Source: Populus alba (Eukaryota > Streptophyta > Magnoliopsida > Malpighiales > Salicaceae). Taken from it: a DNA stretch of 64,000 nt. Under the pieces are notes generated by a model that searched no databases, was not told where the DNA came from, and was given only the letters and a program-made list of their open reading frames with translations. Positions 42,136 through 53,585 of this stretch are shown piece after piece. Both the position numbers and the translations under genes were made by a program. Where the stretch lies: positions 49,012,697-49,076,696 of the forward strand of contig NC_133284.1 of NCBI RefSeq assembly GCF_005239225.2, given 5' to 3'. Within the stretch, counting starts at the first letter, position 1. Each line of letters opens with the position of its first letter.

Positions 42136-43226
42136 TATACAATACCATTGCTAATTCTGACTTTAGCAACTTCAATATATTGCAAAGTTCTAAAGAAACT
42201 TTTATCAAAAGTTATGTGGTTTGTACAACCACTATCAATTAGACAATGATCTAAGGAGGTTCGAACTGAAAAACACATGGCTACAAACATTTGATCTTCA
42301 TCATCTTGACTGGAAACGTGTGCATATTCATCTTGTTTCTGAGATTTTGTCTTGCAGATAACTGCTTCATGTCCCATTTGGTTACATTTGCTACACCTTG
42401 CATTAGGTCTCTTCCAGCACTTGTATGGTGGATGGCCTATCTTGTTGCAGTGTTGACATGGTGGAAAATTTCTCTTAAGAAATTTTCCTTTGCTTTGAAA
42501 TTGACTAGCAGTAGTCTTGCTGCTGCTTGAAGCCTAGTTTTTTTTCTAAAGAACTTTTTATCGAAATTAGGATACTTGGCTTGTAAAGCACTTTCTGTAA
42601 CACAATCTTACCTCATGAGTCTTCTTTGCTCCAAAACTTGTAAGGCATTTAAAAGTTTTGCCAATGTAATCTTTGAAAAATCTTTTATATTCTCTAATCT
42701 AGTAATTGAAGCTTCATATTTTTCTAGTAATGTAACTAGAATTTTTTCAACAATCCTAGAGTCTTTAAAAGATGTTCCCAGCAACCTGACTTTGTTTATA
42801 ATTCCAAACAATCTATCTGAGTATTCTTTATAGTCTTAGATTCCTTCATTCTTTGCAGCTCAAACTCTTGTATCAAGTTGAGACTTTGCATTCCACAAAT
42901 TCTTTTATCTCTTTCATATTCCTTCTTCAAATAATCCCAAACATCTTTCGCTGATTTAAGAGAGATAATTATGGTGAAAATGGTTATTGAAACAGCAGCA
43001 AACATACATGTTTTTGCTTTTGATTTCCTTGTTTTTCTCTCTTTATGAGTTTTTATCTTAGCCATAATTGGATTATTTAGCAGTGGATGAACTTCATAAT
43101 CTTCTTTCACAACTTTCTATAAATCTAAAGCCTCCAAATACGTCTCCATTCTTACTACCTAGAGTTGATAGTTTTCTCCAATAAAGATAGGAGAAGAGAT
43201 GTGAGAAAAACTTGCTTCAGTATCCA
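42135..43226 (-). pseudogene. Copia-6 gag and protease remnant
   Basis: Protease LIDSGCTNHITFDKS with an intact DSG lies in 42135-42377. A CCHC-type block precedes it (C...C..MGHEAVIC near 42370-42470). Gag pieces lie at 42608-42811 and 42796-43110 (KDVWDYLKKEYERDKRICGM). The gag start is probably the ATG whose complement is at about 43224-43226. Confidence 0.85.
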
Positions 43227-43262
43227 TTACAAGTCCCTCAAGAAAATTGCCCTAATACCAAT

Positions 43263-43402
43263 TGAAAGTGTTCTATTTGTTTAAGTGTTTAAATAAAGAA
43301 AGAACAAAGGAAGTGAAAATAAAACCAGCCATTTATTGCTATTGTTTTATTAAGAATGAAAGGAATAGATTGTATACATGTTTACTGCAATTGTTACATA
43401 TT
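43263..43402 (-). repeat. Copia-6 5' LTR, truncated part
   Basis: 140 bp of a 326-bp LTR. It stops where Gypsy-1 begins. Confidence 0.85.
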
Positions 43403-43701
43403 TGTAATGATGCAAAACGTTTAGCAGAGGAATTTAAAGCATAGCTTGATAGGTGCATAGTGAAGATGAAAAGGTCATGAGTATTTTACACCAAGATTTA
43501 AATAGCATTCAATAGGTATAATTAATTATGCATGTTACAAGTAGAATAAATAAACAACGTAAGCGTTGCCTTACATACACGTTTTGTATTCTAGAATATT
43601 CAATACAATCTTTGAGACTTCTCTCATTTTCTAGTGGATTCCAGACAAACCTTTGAGGGTGAATATGAAGATCCCTCTGTGCATCTTCTTGCTGTGTTAA
43701 T
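43403..43701 (+). repeat. Gypsy-1 probable 5' LTR
   Basis: Delimited by the break in the Copia-6 LTR on the left and the primer site on the right. The partner LTR is not in the window, so the borders are inferred. Confidence 0.6.
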
Positions 43702-43730
43702 TAGTATCAGAGCAGGTTTGCCTTGGCTCA

Positions 43731-45000
43731 ATGGAAAATGAGTCGAATAATGATTGACCCCTTCCTGGTGGGGAACAGTTTCCAGGAGAGAGTTTGACGC
43801 TCTTGCTATGAGCGTTGAAGAGATCTGATAATTGCTTCTCAATATGGGAAACAACAACAACAATGAATGAGACAACCGACGTTGTGGTGGTAGAGGCAAC
43901 CGCGATGGTCGTCGTTAACAGGAGGAGATTGAATCGAATTTTAAGGAGGAGATGGAACATCCTAAGAACCCATTTGCTACTAATCTAAATAATCGACAAC
44001 CCATTGAAGATTATCAAATGAAGGCCGACATCCCTTATTTTAATAGCCATCTATCATTAAAGGATTTTTAAATTGGCTTCTGGAGGTAGAGAGATTTTTT
44101 GAGATTATATCGGTACTAGAGGAGAAGATGACTAAGACAGTGGCTTTTCGCTTAAAGGGAAGTGCAACTGTATGGTGGGATCATTTGCAGAAGTCACGAC
44201 AAGGCAAGCCAAACAACCAGTCAGGACATGGCATAGGATGAAACAATTAATGATGAACCGTTTCCTTCTAGTAGATTATGAGCAGCATCTCTATCGCCTC
44301 TACCATATTTGTACCCAGGGAAGCAGGGCAGTCTAGGATATAACTACTGACGAGTTCCTACGGTTTAGGTAGAGAGAAATTCGTTGAATGAGACTTAAAG
44401 GAAGACAATATAAAGATATATCAATGGATTGACGACGTCAATACAGGATAAAGTCGGTTTACAAGTTTTCTAGGACGTCCATGAGGCTCAAAATATGGCT
44501 ATGAAGGCACAACAATTAGACAAAGAACTAAAAGAACGTGAACAAAATGAGAAAAACTTGAGCTATAACAATAGCAATAATTACCCAAGGAAGGCAACAG
44601 ATTCTTATGTTCCTAACAAGGAGAAAAAGGAGGTCCAACCAATCTAAAGAAATAATTATAAAGGAAAAATTATAGAGGAGAGAGCATCCAGAACAATGAC
44701 ATAAATCAAAATTAAAATCAGAGACCAAACCATGGTCCATATGCTAGAGCAACTGGTTATGTCTGCTATAGATGTTTCCAGCCTAGTCATCGATCCAATA
44801 ACTGTCCGAAGTGGAAGCAAGCAAACCTTGTAAAAGGAACTGAAGAAGCTGATGATTACATTGGAAATTATGACGATAATTATGATGGGGTTGAGTTTGC
44901 ATATAAAGATAATAATGAGGTTGTAAATTTGATGATGAATCATACTACTATTGAAGAAGATGAAGTGCTCAGTATGGTGCTACAACGATCTCTCTTTTTG
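43731..45000 (+). pseudogene. Gypsy-1 gag remnant with CCHC knuckle
   Basis: The leading ATG at 43731 meets a stop after eight codons. Further on, broken frames give the retrotransposon gag pattern: an [13 protein letters not shown] block near 44165-44190, [24 protein letters not shown] sequence near 44235-44300, and DEFLRFR near 44350. The zinc knuckle CYRCFQPSHRSNNC (C-x2-C-x4-H-x4-C) is at 44764-44805. Confidence 0.85.
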
Positions 45001-45640
45001 CCTAAATAAAAAGGACAAAGGAATAACATAATTCGCTCCTTATGTTCTGTTGACAACAAAGTGTGTACATTGATTGTAAATGGTGGCAGCTTTAAGAATT
45101 TTATGTCACAAAAGCTAGTTTGATTATTTAAAACTTCCAACAGAGAAGTATAAGAATCCTTATATATTAGGATGGGTGAAGAGAGGACCATCAGTGAAGG
45201 TGACAGGAGCATGTAGAGTTCCTCTTTCTATCGGTAAGCATTACAAACATGAGATTTGATGCGATATAATTGATATGGATGCCAGCCATGTATTATTAGG
45301 CAGACCTTGGCAGTTTGATGTTGATGCTACCCACAAAGGGTGTGATAATATGTTTATCTTTGAGTGGGGTTCTTGTAAAATTGCACTTGTTCCTATTAAT
45401 CACTCTGGACAATTAGAAAAACCACAAATTAGTAGTTCAAAATTTCTAGCTATCTCCAGGAATAGCCATGAGTTTGAAGACATTATTAAAGAAGTTGGAT
45501 TCATGTATCCAATTATACTTAAAGGGCTTATGGTGACAAGTGTTGTTATAAGTCACATTCCAAAAGAAGTGCATGAAATTTTGAGCAAGTTTGAAGATCT
45601 GGTTTCTGAAAAATTTACCAAGCACAACTTCCTCTTATAA
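45000..45640 (+). pseudogene. Gypsy-1 protease region
   Basis: VNGGSFKNFMS at about 45075-45110 occupies the place of the gypsy protease VDGGS motif, with the catalytic Asp changed to Asn. ASHVLLGRPWQFDVDATHKG (45278 on) is the conserved end of the protease and linker in plant gypsy elements. The open part at 45275-45640 is 121 codons. Confidence 0.82.
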
Positions 45641-46780
45641 CGAGTTATTCAACATCATATTGATTTACTCCCTAGAGCAAGCCTGCCTAATCTTCCCCAT
45701 TATCAAATGAGCCCAAAGGAAAATGTGATCTTGAAGGAGAAGATCGAAAAGCTAATAAAAAGGATTTATTTGTGAGAGCATGAGTCCTTGTGTAGTTCTT
45801 GTCTTGCTATTGCCAAAAAAGGATAACACTTGGTGTATGTGTGTTGACAGCAGAGTCATTAATAAAATCACCATTAAATATAGATTTCCAATTCCATGAT
45901 TAGAGGATATGTTGGATGTCCTTGAGGGTTCCAAGGTGTTTTCAAAAAATTGATTTGCGCAATGGCTATCATCAGATTTTGAATTAACTAAGGGACAAAT
46001 GTAAGACAACATTTAAGAGCAAAGATGATCTGTATGAATGGCTGGTGATACCATTTAGATTATCAAATGCACCAAGTACTTTCATGCAACTCATGAACAA
46101 GGTTTTGCGTCCTTTTACTTGGTCATTTGTAGTATTATATTTTGATGATATTCTAATATACAGTAAAAACAAAGACGAACATTTGGTGCACTTAAGACAG
46201 GTTTTGGTTGTTTTGAAAGAGAATAAGCTTTATATTAATTTGAAGAAGAGCACATTCTTTACAAATCAACTGTTATTTTTAGGGTATATTGTAAGCGAAT
46301 ATGAAATTCATGTGGATTAAGACAAAGTACGCACAGTCAGAGAATGGCCAACTCCAAAGACAGTAAGTGAGTTACGTAGTTTTCATGGCCTTGCTACTTT
46401 TTACTAGCGTTTTGTACGAAACTTTAGTACTCTTGCAACCCCTATTATTGAATGTCTAAGCAAGGGAAGTTTTCATTGGGTGAGGCACAAGATAAAAGCT
46501 TTGTATTGATTAAAGAAAAGCTTAGCACTGCACTAGTTTTAGCCATTCCTAATTTTAAAAAGATAGTCGAAGTCGAATGTGATGCAAGTGGGATTGGGGG
46601 TGGTGAGCTATGTTGTCTCAAAGAAAAAAAGACCAATGGGTATTCTTCAATGAAAAATTAAGTGAAGCCCGTAAAAAATGGAGTACTTATGATCAAGAAT
46701 TCTATGCAATTGTGCGTGCTTTGAAGCAATGGGAGCATTATCTAGTGCAACAAGAATTCATTCTTTACATTGATCATGAA
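45641..46780 (+). pseudogene. Gypsy-1 reverse transcriptase and RNase H remnant
   Basis: RT pieces include [20 protein letters not shown] and [15 protein letters not shown] with the catalytic YFDD at 46138-46149, followed by [24 protein letters not shown] sequence and the thumb (PTPKTVSELRSFHGLATFY). RNase H is indicated by EVECDASGIGGGELCCLK at about 46570-46625. Several stops interrupt it. Confidence 0.9.
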
Positions 46781-48171
46781 AGCCTTTGAAGTTCATCAAC
46801 ATCCAGAAGAGTGTGAGTTAAAAATGCATGTCAGATGGGCCACTTTCCTTAAGAAGTTTCCTTTTATGATTAAGCATAAATCTAGATCTCTTAATTGTGT
46901 TGATGATGCTTTGAGTCAGAGAGCAGACTTATTGATTACTTTAGCACAAAATATTATGGGATTTGAATTTCAAAAGGAGTTATATAGAGCCGATTTTAAT
47001 TTCAAAGAAGTTTGGGTGAAGTGTGCTCAGAGTCAACCTGTTTCAGATTACCACATTAGAGATGGATATTTGTTTAAAGGCAACAGGTTATGCATTCCTA
47101 GCTTATCCTTACGAGAGAAACTTATTCAAGATATTCATGGAAGCGGTTTGAGCGAGCACTTAGGCAAAGACAAAACCATTACAGGAGTTGAGGAATGTTA
47201 TTTTTTGCCTTAGTTGAAGAAGGAAGTTGGCAAAATTATGAGAAACTGCTATATTTATCAGGTGTCAAAGGGTCAAGCTCAAAAATATTGGTTTTTATAT
47301 GCCTTTCATCGGTTTCTTAGCAATATTTGGCAAGACATTGTCCATGGACTTTGTGTTAGGGCTTACTCGAACCCAAAGTGGGGTCAATTTTGTGTTTGTT
47401 GTGGTTGACAGGTTCTCAAAGATGACACATTTTATAGCTTGTAAAAAGACTTCTGGTGTTACTCACATAACCAAACAATTTTTCAGGGAGGTGGTGCATT
47501 TACATGGTGTACCCAAAACTATTATATTCATCGTGACAACAAATTTCTGAGTCACTTCTGGATTACTCTATGAAAGCTTTTCGATACTACCTTGAAGGGT
47601 ATCAATACACCATCCACAAACAGATGGCCAGATGGAGGTGACTAATAGCATAGCTAGGCACATGGTTCGAAAGTGTTTGTGCTAATAAAATCAAAGAAGT
47701 GGGATAATGCCTCTACCGCAAGTGGAGTTTGCTTACAATAACTTAGTTCATAGTGCCACAGGAAAGTCTCCTTTCTCTTTGGTCTATACTTCAGTTCCTA
47801 ACCATGTCATTGACTTGGTAAAACTTCCCAAAGCTCATGGAGTTAGCATAGGTGCTCAACATATGGCTAAAAATGTTATTGAGGTTAAAGAAGAAGTGCG
47901 AGATAAGCTAGAAAAAACCAATGCTAGGTACGAAGCTACTGTAGATAAGCATAGGCATGTTAAAGTTTTTAATGAAGAAGATTATGTGATGGTGTTTCTC
48001 AGAAATGAAAGATTCCCTATTGGAACCTACAACAAGCTGAAGTCGCGCAAGTATGGACCTTATAAGATTTTGAGGAAGATAAATGATAATGCCTATGTTA
48101 TTGACCTGCCTGCATCTATGGGAATTTCAAGCACTTTTAATGTTACAGATTTGTATGAGTATCATGAAGAT
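46780..48171 (+). pseudogene. Gypsy-1 integrase with GPY/F module
   Basis: The zinc-finger region [16 protein letters not shown]...CYIYQ lies near 47130-47260. The core has [20 protein letters not shown] and [11 protein letters not shown] (47343-47450), but the second Asp motif reads IVTTNF in place of SDRD-F. HPQTDGQMEV near 47610 carries the Glu-bearing helix, with Met for the usual Thr. A 170-codon open frame, 47707-48219, covers the C-terminus with [13 protein letters not shown] (GPY/F) at 48048-48085. Its last 16 codons are in the following element. Confidence 0.9.
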
Positions 48172-50158
48172 TGTCGCACGTGTGCGGCGGCGCGGCGATC
48201 GTCCACCCTCAAGGAATAATCGGAATAGGTATTCCTGGAAAATAAGGAGAGACAAGGAATTCTTGTCTCTATATGTGAAAATATGGACTGGGAGTCGCCA
48301 CCTAGTATTCTGGTTACTAGGAACCTTAACTGGTCTTTAGAGATCGGGTACGGAGACTGGTTGCGTAAAGGGAAGGTATTAGCACCCAACTACGCCCTAC
48401 CTAGGTAGGCTGCATTGTTTTAATGTCTGATAAAATCTAAAATCGTGTTGTGGTTTTTGAATTGTTGGTTCGTTTACGGTTTAAGAAAAGTCCTCCTCTG
48501 TAAGGAGATCCTTATCTTTATCGAGTAAAAAACTAACTATTCAAAGTCGTCAAAAGAAAATATCTTTTTAATATCAAGAATACGATTTACGTATAAATTC
48601 ACAATCCTTGATACTAAAATCAAACAAAATAAAAATATTTTGTTGTTTTTGAAATTTTGGCCAATGTTCTCTTGACTTTAATAAACTGGTTATTAAAGCC
48701 AAATGCATGCTAAAATATTGTTTTTTGACATATGAAAAATACGATATGATATTTTAGATTTGAGATACTTGGCCGTATGCACAAAAAACAATTTTTTTTT
48801 TTATTGTCATTTTTTTTTGTATTTTTGGAAGTTTTTGCCGAAAACCTGGTCTTTTAATACCGGATTGTATTTTACGACATAAAAATACTGGCCGATATTA
48901 ATCAAAATGACATAAAAAACGACCGCGGAAAAATTATGAAACAAATATTTTTTGATTTTTTTTTATGTTGTGTGAACAGTACCGCAGGACGAAACTAGGT
49001 ATTTTAATACCGGATTTTATATTTTTACGATGTAAAATACAGATCGATATTAAGCAAAATTGATAAAACATGTGCAGAAAACAAAAATGTAAAAATTCTT
49101 TAAAAAATAAAAAATAAAAAAGAAAGAAATGGCCGGACCCGGCCCATATCAGTGGGGCTGGGCCAACCCGGCCCATTACCAAATGGGCTGGTTACTACTG
49201 TGCCTAAGCACAGTAACCAGCCTCCTTCAACTGCTGCCAGAACGTTGAATTAATTCACGTTCTGCATGAAAAAAAAAAAAAGGAGCTGCAAAAGGAGAAG
49301 GAGACGGGGCAGTCGGAGAGGTTACCTGCAGTGGCGTCGAGGCGGTGCTGCTGGCGGCGTAGTAGGCACGGTGGCGATGGCTGGCGGAGGCACTTGTGGC
49401 CGGCGGTTTTTCCTTCTCTCTCTCTCTCTCTGTGTTTTTTTTTTCGTTTCCTTCTCTGCTTTCTTCTTTCTCTTCTCTGCCTTCTCTCTCTCTCTCTTCG
49501 GTCTTCTTTCCTTCTGTTCCCTCGGTCTCCCCCTCTTTTCTTTGGTCTGCTTCCCCTGTTTTTATTAGGCAAAAACAGGGGAAGGACGTCACGGTGGGGC
49601 GGCCACTGTTGGCCGCCCCCTCCACTATTGATCAGATGGAGAAAAAGTGAGGGCAAGTGGGCGCGCGAATGGTGGGGTCTTATTTGCGTAAAAAATGGGA
49701 AAAGAAAGTTCGGCAAAAAAGTGGAGAAGAAAAAAATTCTTCTCCCCTGTTCTCTTGCGTGGCGCAGGGAAGAGACTCGATGGTGGGCCGTTCTCAAAAG
49801 CGGTCACCGTTTTGCGTTTTCCTTTTTTTTTTTTTTTGTCGAACAGTGCATGAAAACGGGCGCCGTTTTGGTCAAAACGCGCCGTTTCATTTATAAGGAA
49901 ATAAACGGCCCGCCAAAAAAACGCGTGATTCAAAGCAGGCTTTAAGTTGCGCAGCGTTTTTCAATTTAGTCCTTGGTCTCGGATTTTCTTCAATTAAGTC
50001 CCTTAATATTGGCCATTAATTCAATATTCTATGCAATTAAGCCCCTGATTTAATGACCAATTAACTTCAAAAATTATAATTTGACCCCAGAACTTCAAAT
50101 TTCTTTCCAATTATAAGCCGAATTACTCCAATAATTAATTTTTCTTTGCATTTATTAA
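48172..50158 (-). repeat. 3' LTR of the gag-only element, first part
   Basis: It begins TGTCGCACG and shares GAGTCGCCACCTAGTA, GGGAAGGTATTA and CCTACCT-GGTA-GCTGC with the LTRs of the inner element, so the two families are related. A hairpin (49186-49203 with 49208-49222) and TC-rich/purine-rich tracts near 49410-49500 are present. Long open frames on both strands at 49227-49945 come from this biased composition. The LTR continues at 58268. Confidence 0.82.
49186..49222. repeat. Hairpin in the LTR of the gag-only element
   Basis: GGCTGGTTAC-TAC-TGTGC pairs with GCACAGTAACCAGCC over 15 bp with a 3-nt bulge and a CTAA loop. Confidence 0.8.
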
Positions 50159-52341
50159 TGTCGCACCCCGAAAAAAATCAGCCTGCGCGGCAATCGGCTG
50201 GCGATTTTTAGTCTCGTTGAGTAAAGGTTTGAATTTGGTTCGTTGGAGTCGCATCACCTAGTAAATAGTAATTGATTTCGGGCTACTAGGAAACCGGATG
50301 TACTTGGTCTTGTCAGAGATTCGCGGGTAAGGGACTGGTTGTGGTTAGGGAAGGTATTAACACCCTAACGCACCCTACCTGAGGTAAGCTGCTTCGTGGT
50401 TTTGACGTGTTAAAGAAGTTTTAATAATTGTCTTTTCATCGGAAATTAGAAATATCACTTACGTAATAAGTTAATAATTTCTTAACCGTTTGATCCAATC
50501 AAAATATTAAATTCTTCTTTAATATCTGCAATTTTATCATTAAAAAAAAATAAAATATATATAAAAAAAAATAAAACACATACAAACACACAACATTCAC
50601 TTTCACTATTTTTATTTCTTTTCTTTTTTTTTTTTTAGTAGTTTTAATGCTTTTCTTTTCTTTTAGTACATCCATATTACAAAATACAAATAAAAATTCA
50701 ATACTAAATAAATATTAAACATTTAAACAAATTCGGAAATTACAAAAAATGACCCCAAAACACCCCTGAACAGTGGCAGGACGGACTTTCTGGAGCCGCT
50801 GGAACAAGTTGCAGGTGGCGGTTGGCGCGCTTAGTTCCCGCCACCCGCATCCGCATATGGAAAGAGCAAAAAACGGAGGAGCCATGCGGATCCAATGGCT
50901 GTGTCTCTCTTTTCTTCTCCTCCTCACAGGAATGCAGATCTGATGCTGTGACTGAAAATAACCAAAAAACGGCACACACACAGGAGTTTTGTGATTTTAT
51001 TTTGTGTTTTGGTTTTAACAATCTGCTTCGTTTTTTTTCTTCCAATTCCGACAGATCCTGCATGTGCTTCTTCTTCTTCTCCGGTGGCAGATCGGTGCTG
51101 GGTAGTTGAGGAGGAGTGCTGTCGGTGGTACGATTGAAAGCAGCGCAGTCCGTGTCCGGTGCTGAGGATGATCGGATCTGTCCACGTGGCTGAGAGAGAG
51201 AAGCCGCGGTCTGAGCTGAGGAGCTGTTGGCATTCGGATGGGTGCTGGGTTTCGTCTTCTCCTCTGCTCTGTCTTACTCGGTGGCAGATCATCGGTTGAT
51301 AGTTCGTCCTTCAAGTTGCGGTTGCTCGCGGCTGTTGAAGCTGTTTTTCGGTGGGCCGGTGTGTGGAGAGATGAAGATAGTATCGCGGAGTCTGTCGCAG
51401 GTTTGAAAAGATGGAAAGATCGCCGCTGCGTACACCAATAGCCAAGTTGTCTCGTGGCTACGTTTTCGGTCGCCTGTTTAGGAATCTCGCGGTCGGAATT
51501 GGTGCTATACGGTAAAGAAGGAGAAAGAACCGGCTACATGCTCGTCTGTTGAGAGCTCGCCGGTCCGCGCGATAGTGCTGGAAGAAGAAGGAGAAGACCG
51601 GGGGAAATCGCTGATTGAACGAAGGAGGGAAAGAATTCTATAGGAAAACTGATCTAGGCGGCGTGGGGAACATATTCAAGAGAAAGTGAGGGCTGTTTGG
51701 TCCGGTAAGAGTTGGGGGAAGAAGCGTCTTGTTGGTCGGCGGCTGGCGGATTACGGGAAAACAATTCAAGCCAGGAGGGCTAAAAACATCCATATAAGTG
51801 TGCGCTGGGGGGCTTGTGGCTGGGGGAAGGAAGAAAGAGAAAAATTTTAAAAAATCCAAAAGGCTGGGGGCCTCCGGCGGCTGCCTTTTTGTTAGAGATG
51901 GATTTTTATAGGGTTTTTTTGTTGTATTTTCGATTGTTTCCAAAATTTAGCCCCCCCCTTTTGTTTGAGTTAAAAGACCAGTATTTGATAGGCAAAAATG
52001 TTGCTAGGTTTTTCAACTTGGTCCCCTCAACATTCTTTCTTTATTGTAAATTTTGATTTTTCTTATTTTTTTGTAATTTTTTTGAAACGAGCAATATCAA
52101 CGAAACGACTCAAATGCGGAAAATCAATGATTTAAAAATGACGCCACTGTGAAAAGTCGAACACGTTTGAAAATCTTTTAACAATTTAAATTCTTTTTTT
52201 TAGACGACGTTGAAAATGCTAAAATGATGAAAAATATATTAAAAAAACCCCCCATATTTTTGGATTTTCATTGTTTTCTCTATTTTTTGGATTTTTTGAA
52301 AATATATCAAAAACATGGGTCAAAAATTGATGGTAGCAACA
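50159..52341 (-). repeat. 3' LTR of the gag-less element (long version)
   Basis: 334 bp longer than its partner because of many dispersed insertions of one to a few tens of bases, mostly between 50750 and 51900. The AT-rich ends match almost exactly. Confidence 0.92.
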
Positions 52342-52355
52342 GATGCCCCCTCTTT
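52342..52355 (-). other. Polypurine tract of the gag-less element
   Basis: Minus-strand AAAGAGGGGGCATC beside the LTR. Confidence 0.8.
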
Positions 52356-52439
52356 ACAAATGCTTACGAAGCAAAAACTCCTCAAAATTTTGCATAGTAA
52401 GCTTGTAAAGAAAACAAAAGGAAAATGATTTCATTATCT

Positions 52440-52680
52440 TGAGCGCGACCTGCCCACACAGCTCCACAACTGGATATGTTTTTTACCGGGACCTGCCCAC
52501 ACATACTCACTCAAGTTATTTCACGGGCGACACGAACCTACCCACACGTACTCACTCAAGTCTATTTTCACGGGCGACCGACCCCACACATACTCACCCT
52601 AGTCATATTTTCACGATTGCGACCGACCCACCACTCTCCCAATAGTCTATTTTTCAACGGGCGACCTGGCCCACACATTG
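52440..52680. repeat. Minisatellite, about 45-bp units
   Basis: About five diverged units built on GCGACC-G-CC-CACA and TACTCACTCAAGT with TATTTTCACGGGC. Related words recur at 59560-59690 in the outer element. Confidence 0.85.
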
Positions 52681-52915
52681 GGTTTACCTGAGATCCCATC
52701 TGGCGACCTCATTCAACTGGAACGAAAAATATTGCGTAACCCGGTTAACCTGAAATCCCATCTGGCGATTCCCTTAAACCAAAGCTACATGAAATCCCAT
52801 CTGGGCGACCTCATTCAACACTGGAACTAAACTGTGTAACTCGGTTAACCTGAAATCCCATCTGGCGATTCCCTTTAACCAAAGCTACATGAGATCCCAT
52901 CTGGCGACCTCATTC
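52681..52915. repeat. Minisatellite, alternating CCCATCTGGCGA units
   Basis: GAAATCCCATCTGGCGA or GAGATCCCATCTGGCGA recurs five times, alternating with CCTCATTCAAC and TTCCCTTTAACC segments, giving a higher-order unit of about 105-115 bp. Confidence 0.82.
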
Positions 52916-53115
52916 TGGTCTCATTGTACGGGTGACTAACCCCTAGTGCTGGTCTCATTGTACGGGTGACGAACCCTATAAAAAGCTGGTCTCATTGTAC
53001 GGGTGACGAACCCTATGTTGGTCTCATTTGTAACGGGTGACGAACCCGATGTTGGTCTCATTGTACGGGTGACGAACCCTACGTTGGTCTCATTGTACGG
53101 GTGACGAACCCTACG
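52914..53115. repeat. Minisatellite, 31-38-bp units, 6 copies
   Basis: Units read TGGTCTCATTGTACGGGTGA followed by CGAACCCTA. A minus-strand frame of 76 codons across it is a by-product of the repetition. Confidence 0.9.
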
Positions 53116-53129
53116 TGGAAAGAATATGA

Positions 53130-53372
53130 AAAGTAGGTCTCGTTTGCTGATGGGCGACCTACCCAAATAGAAAGAATATGATGTGCGGTCTCATTATAAT
53201 GGGTGACCTACCCAAATGGAAAAAATATGATGAAGTGTGGTCTCATTGTAATGGGTGACCTACCCAGATGGAAAAAATATGATGAAGTGCGGTCTCATTG
53301 TCATGGGTGACCTACCCGAAAATGGAAAAAATATGAAGTGGGGTCTCATTGTAATGGGTGACCTACCCAAGA
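53130..53372. repeat. Minisatellite, about 51-bp units, 5 copies
   Basis: Units contain GGTCTCATTGTAATGGGTGA followed by CCTACCC and GGAAAAAATATGA. One related unit occurs in the outer element at 59693-59735. Confidence 0.9.
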
Positions 53373-53379
53373 AAAATGT

Positions 53380-53585
53380 TGGCGAGGGCTCAAAGGCGCA
53401 CTCGAAATGAGGTAGGGTTAGAAAACGCGCTACCTGAAAAGTGAGGGCTCAACGGCGCACTCGAAATGAGGTAGGGTTAGAAAAACGCACTACCCGAGAT
53501 GATAGCTCAAAGGCGCTCACAAAAAGAGGTGAGAGCTCAAAGGCGCACTCAAAATGATGGTAGGTTTAGAAAAACACACTACCCA
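53380..53585. repeat. Minisatellite, GAGGGCTCAAAGGCGCACTC family, low copy
   Basis: About four units, alternating with GGTAGGGTTAGAAAA-CGC. The same family is amplified to about 15 units in the outer element (59745-60412). Confidence 0.9.

Larger units (their letters stand above)
38991..43402 (-). mobile_element. Copia-6: old degenerate copia element, interrupted by Gypsy-1
   Basis: The left (3') LTR, 38991-39316 (326 bp, TGAAAGTG to CTTCAACA), is followed by a PPT, GCAAGGAGGAG in the minus sense at 39317-39327. The right (5') LTR starts at 43263 but only about 140 bp is present before the Gypsy-1 LTR begins at 43403, so the rest should lie beyond Gypsy-1, outside the window. The degenerate PBS at 43249-43260 reads TGGTATTAGGGC. 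Domains run in copia order with many stops. Confidence 0.92.
43403..48171 (+). mobile_element. Gypsy-1: degenerate Ty3/gypsy element, interrupted by the Tat-like element
   Basis: A probable 5' LTR (43403-43701, TGTAATGATG...) and a PBS of tRNA-iMet type (43702-43716, TAGTATCAGAGCAGG) precede gag, protease, RT, RNase H and integrase in gypsy order (integrase last). The integrase ends in a GPY/F module. The sequence stops at 48171, where the next element's LTR begins, and the rest is expected beyond the window. Stops and frameshifts are frequent, so it is old. Confidence 0.9.

Noticed and set aside
43624..45212. Minus-strand frames of 70-95 codons
   Set aside because: Antisense to the degenerate gag and protease of Gypsy-1.
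49227..49945. Several overlapping open frames of 79-204 codons on both strands
   Set aside because: They lie in an LTR with TC-rich and purine-rich tracts. They are low in complexity, and frames on both strands are equally open.
50715..51943. Open frames of 67-122 codons in the long LTR
   Set aside because: They are not open in the partner LTR at 56414-58262 and depend on the extra short insertions.
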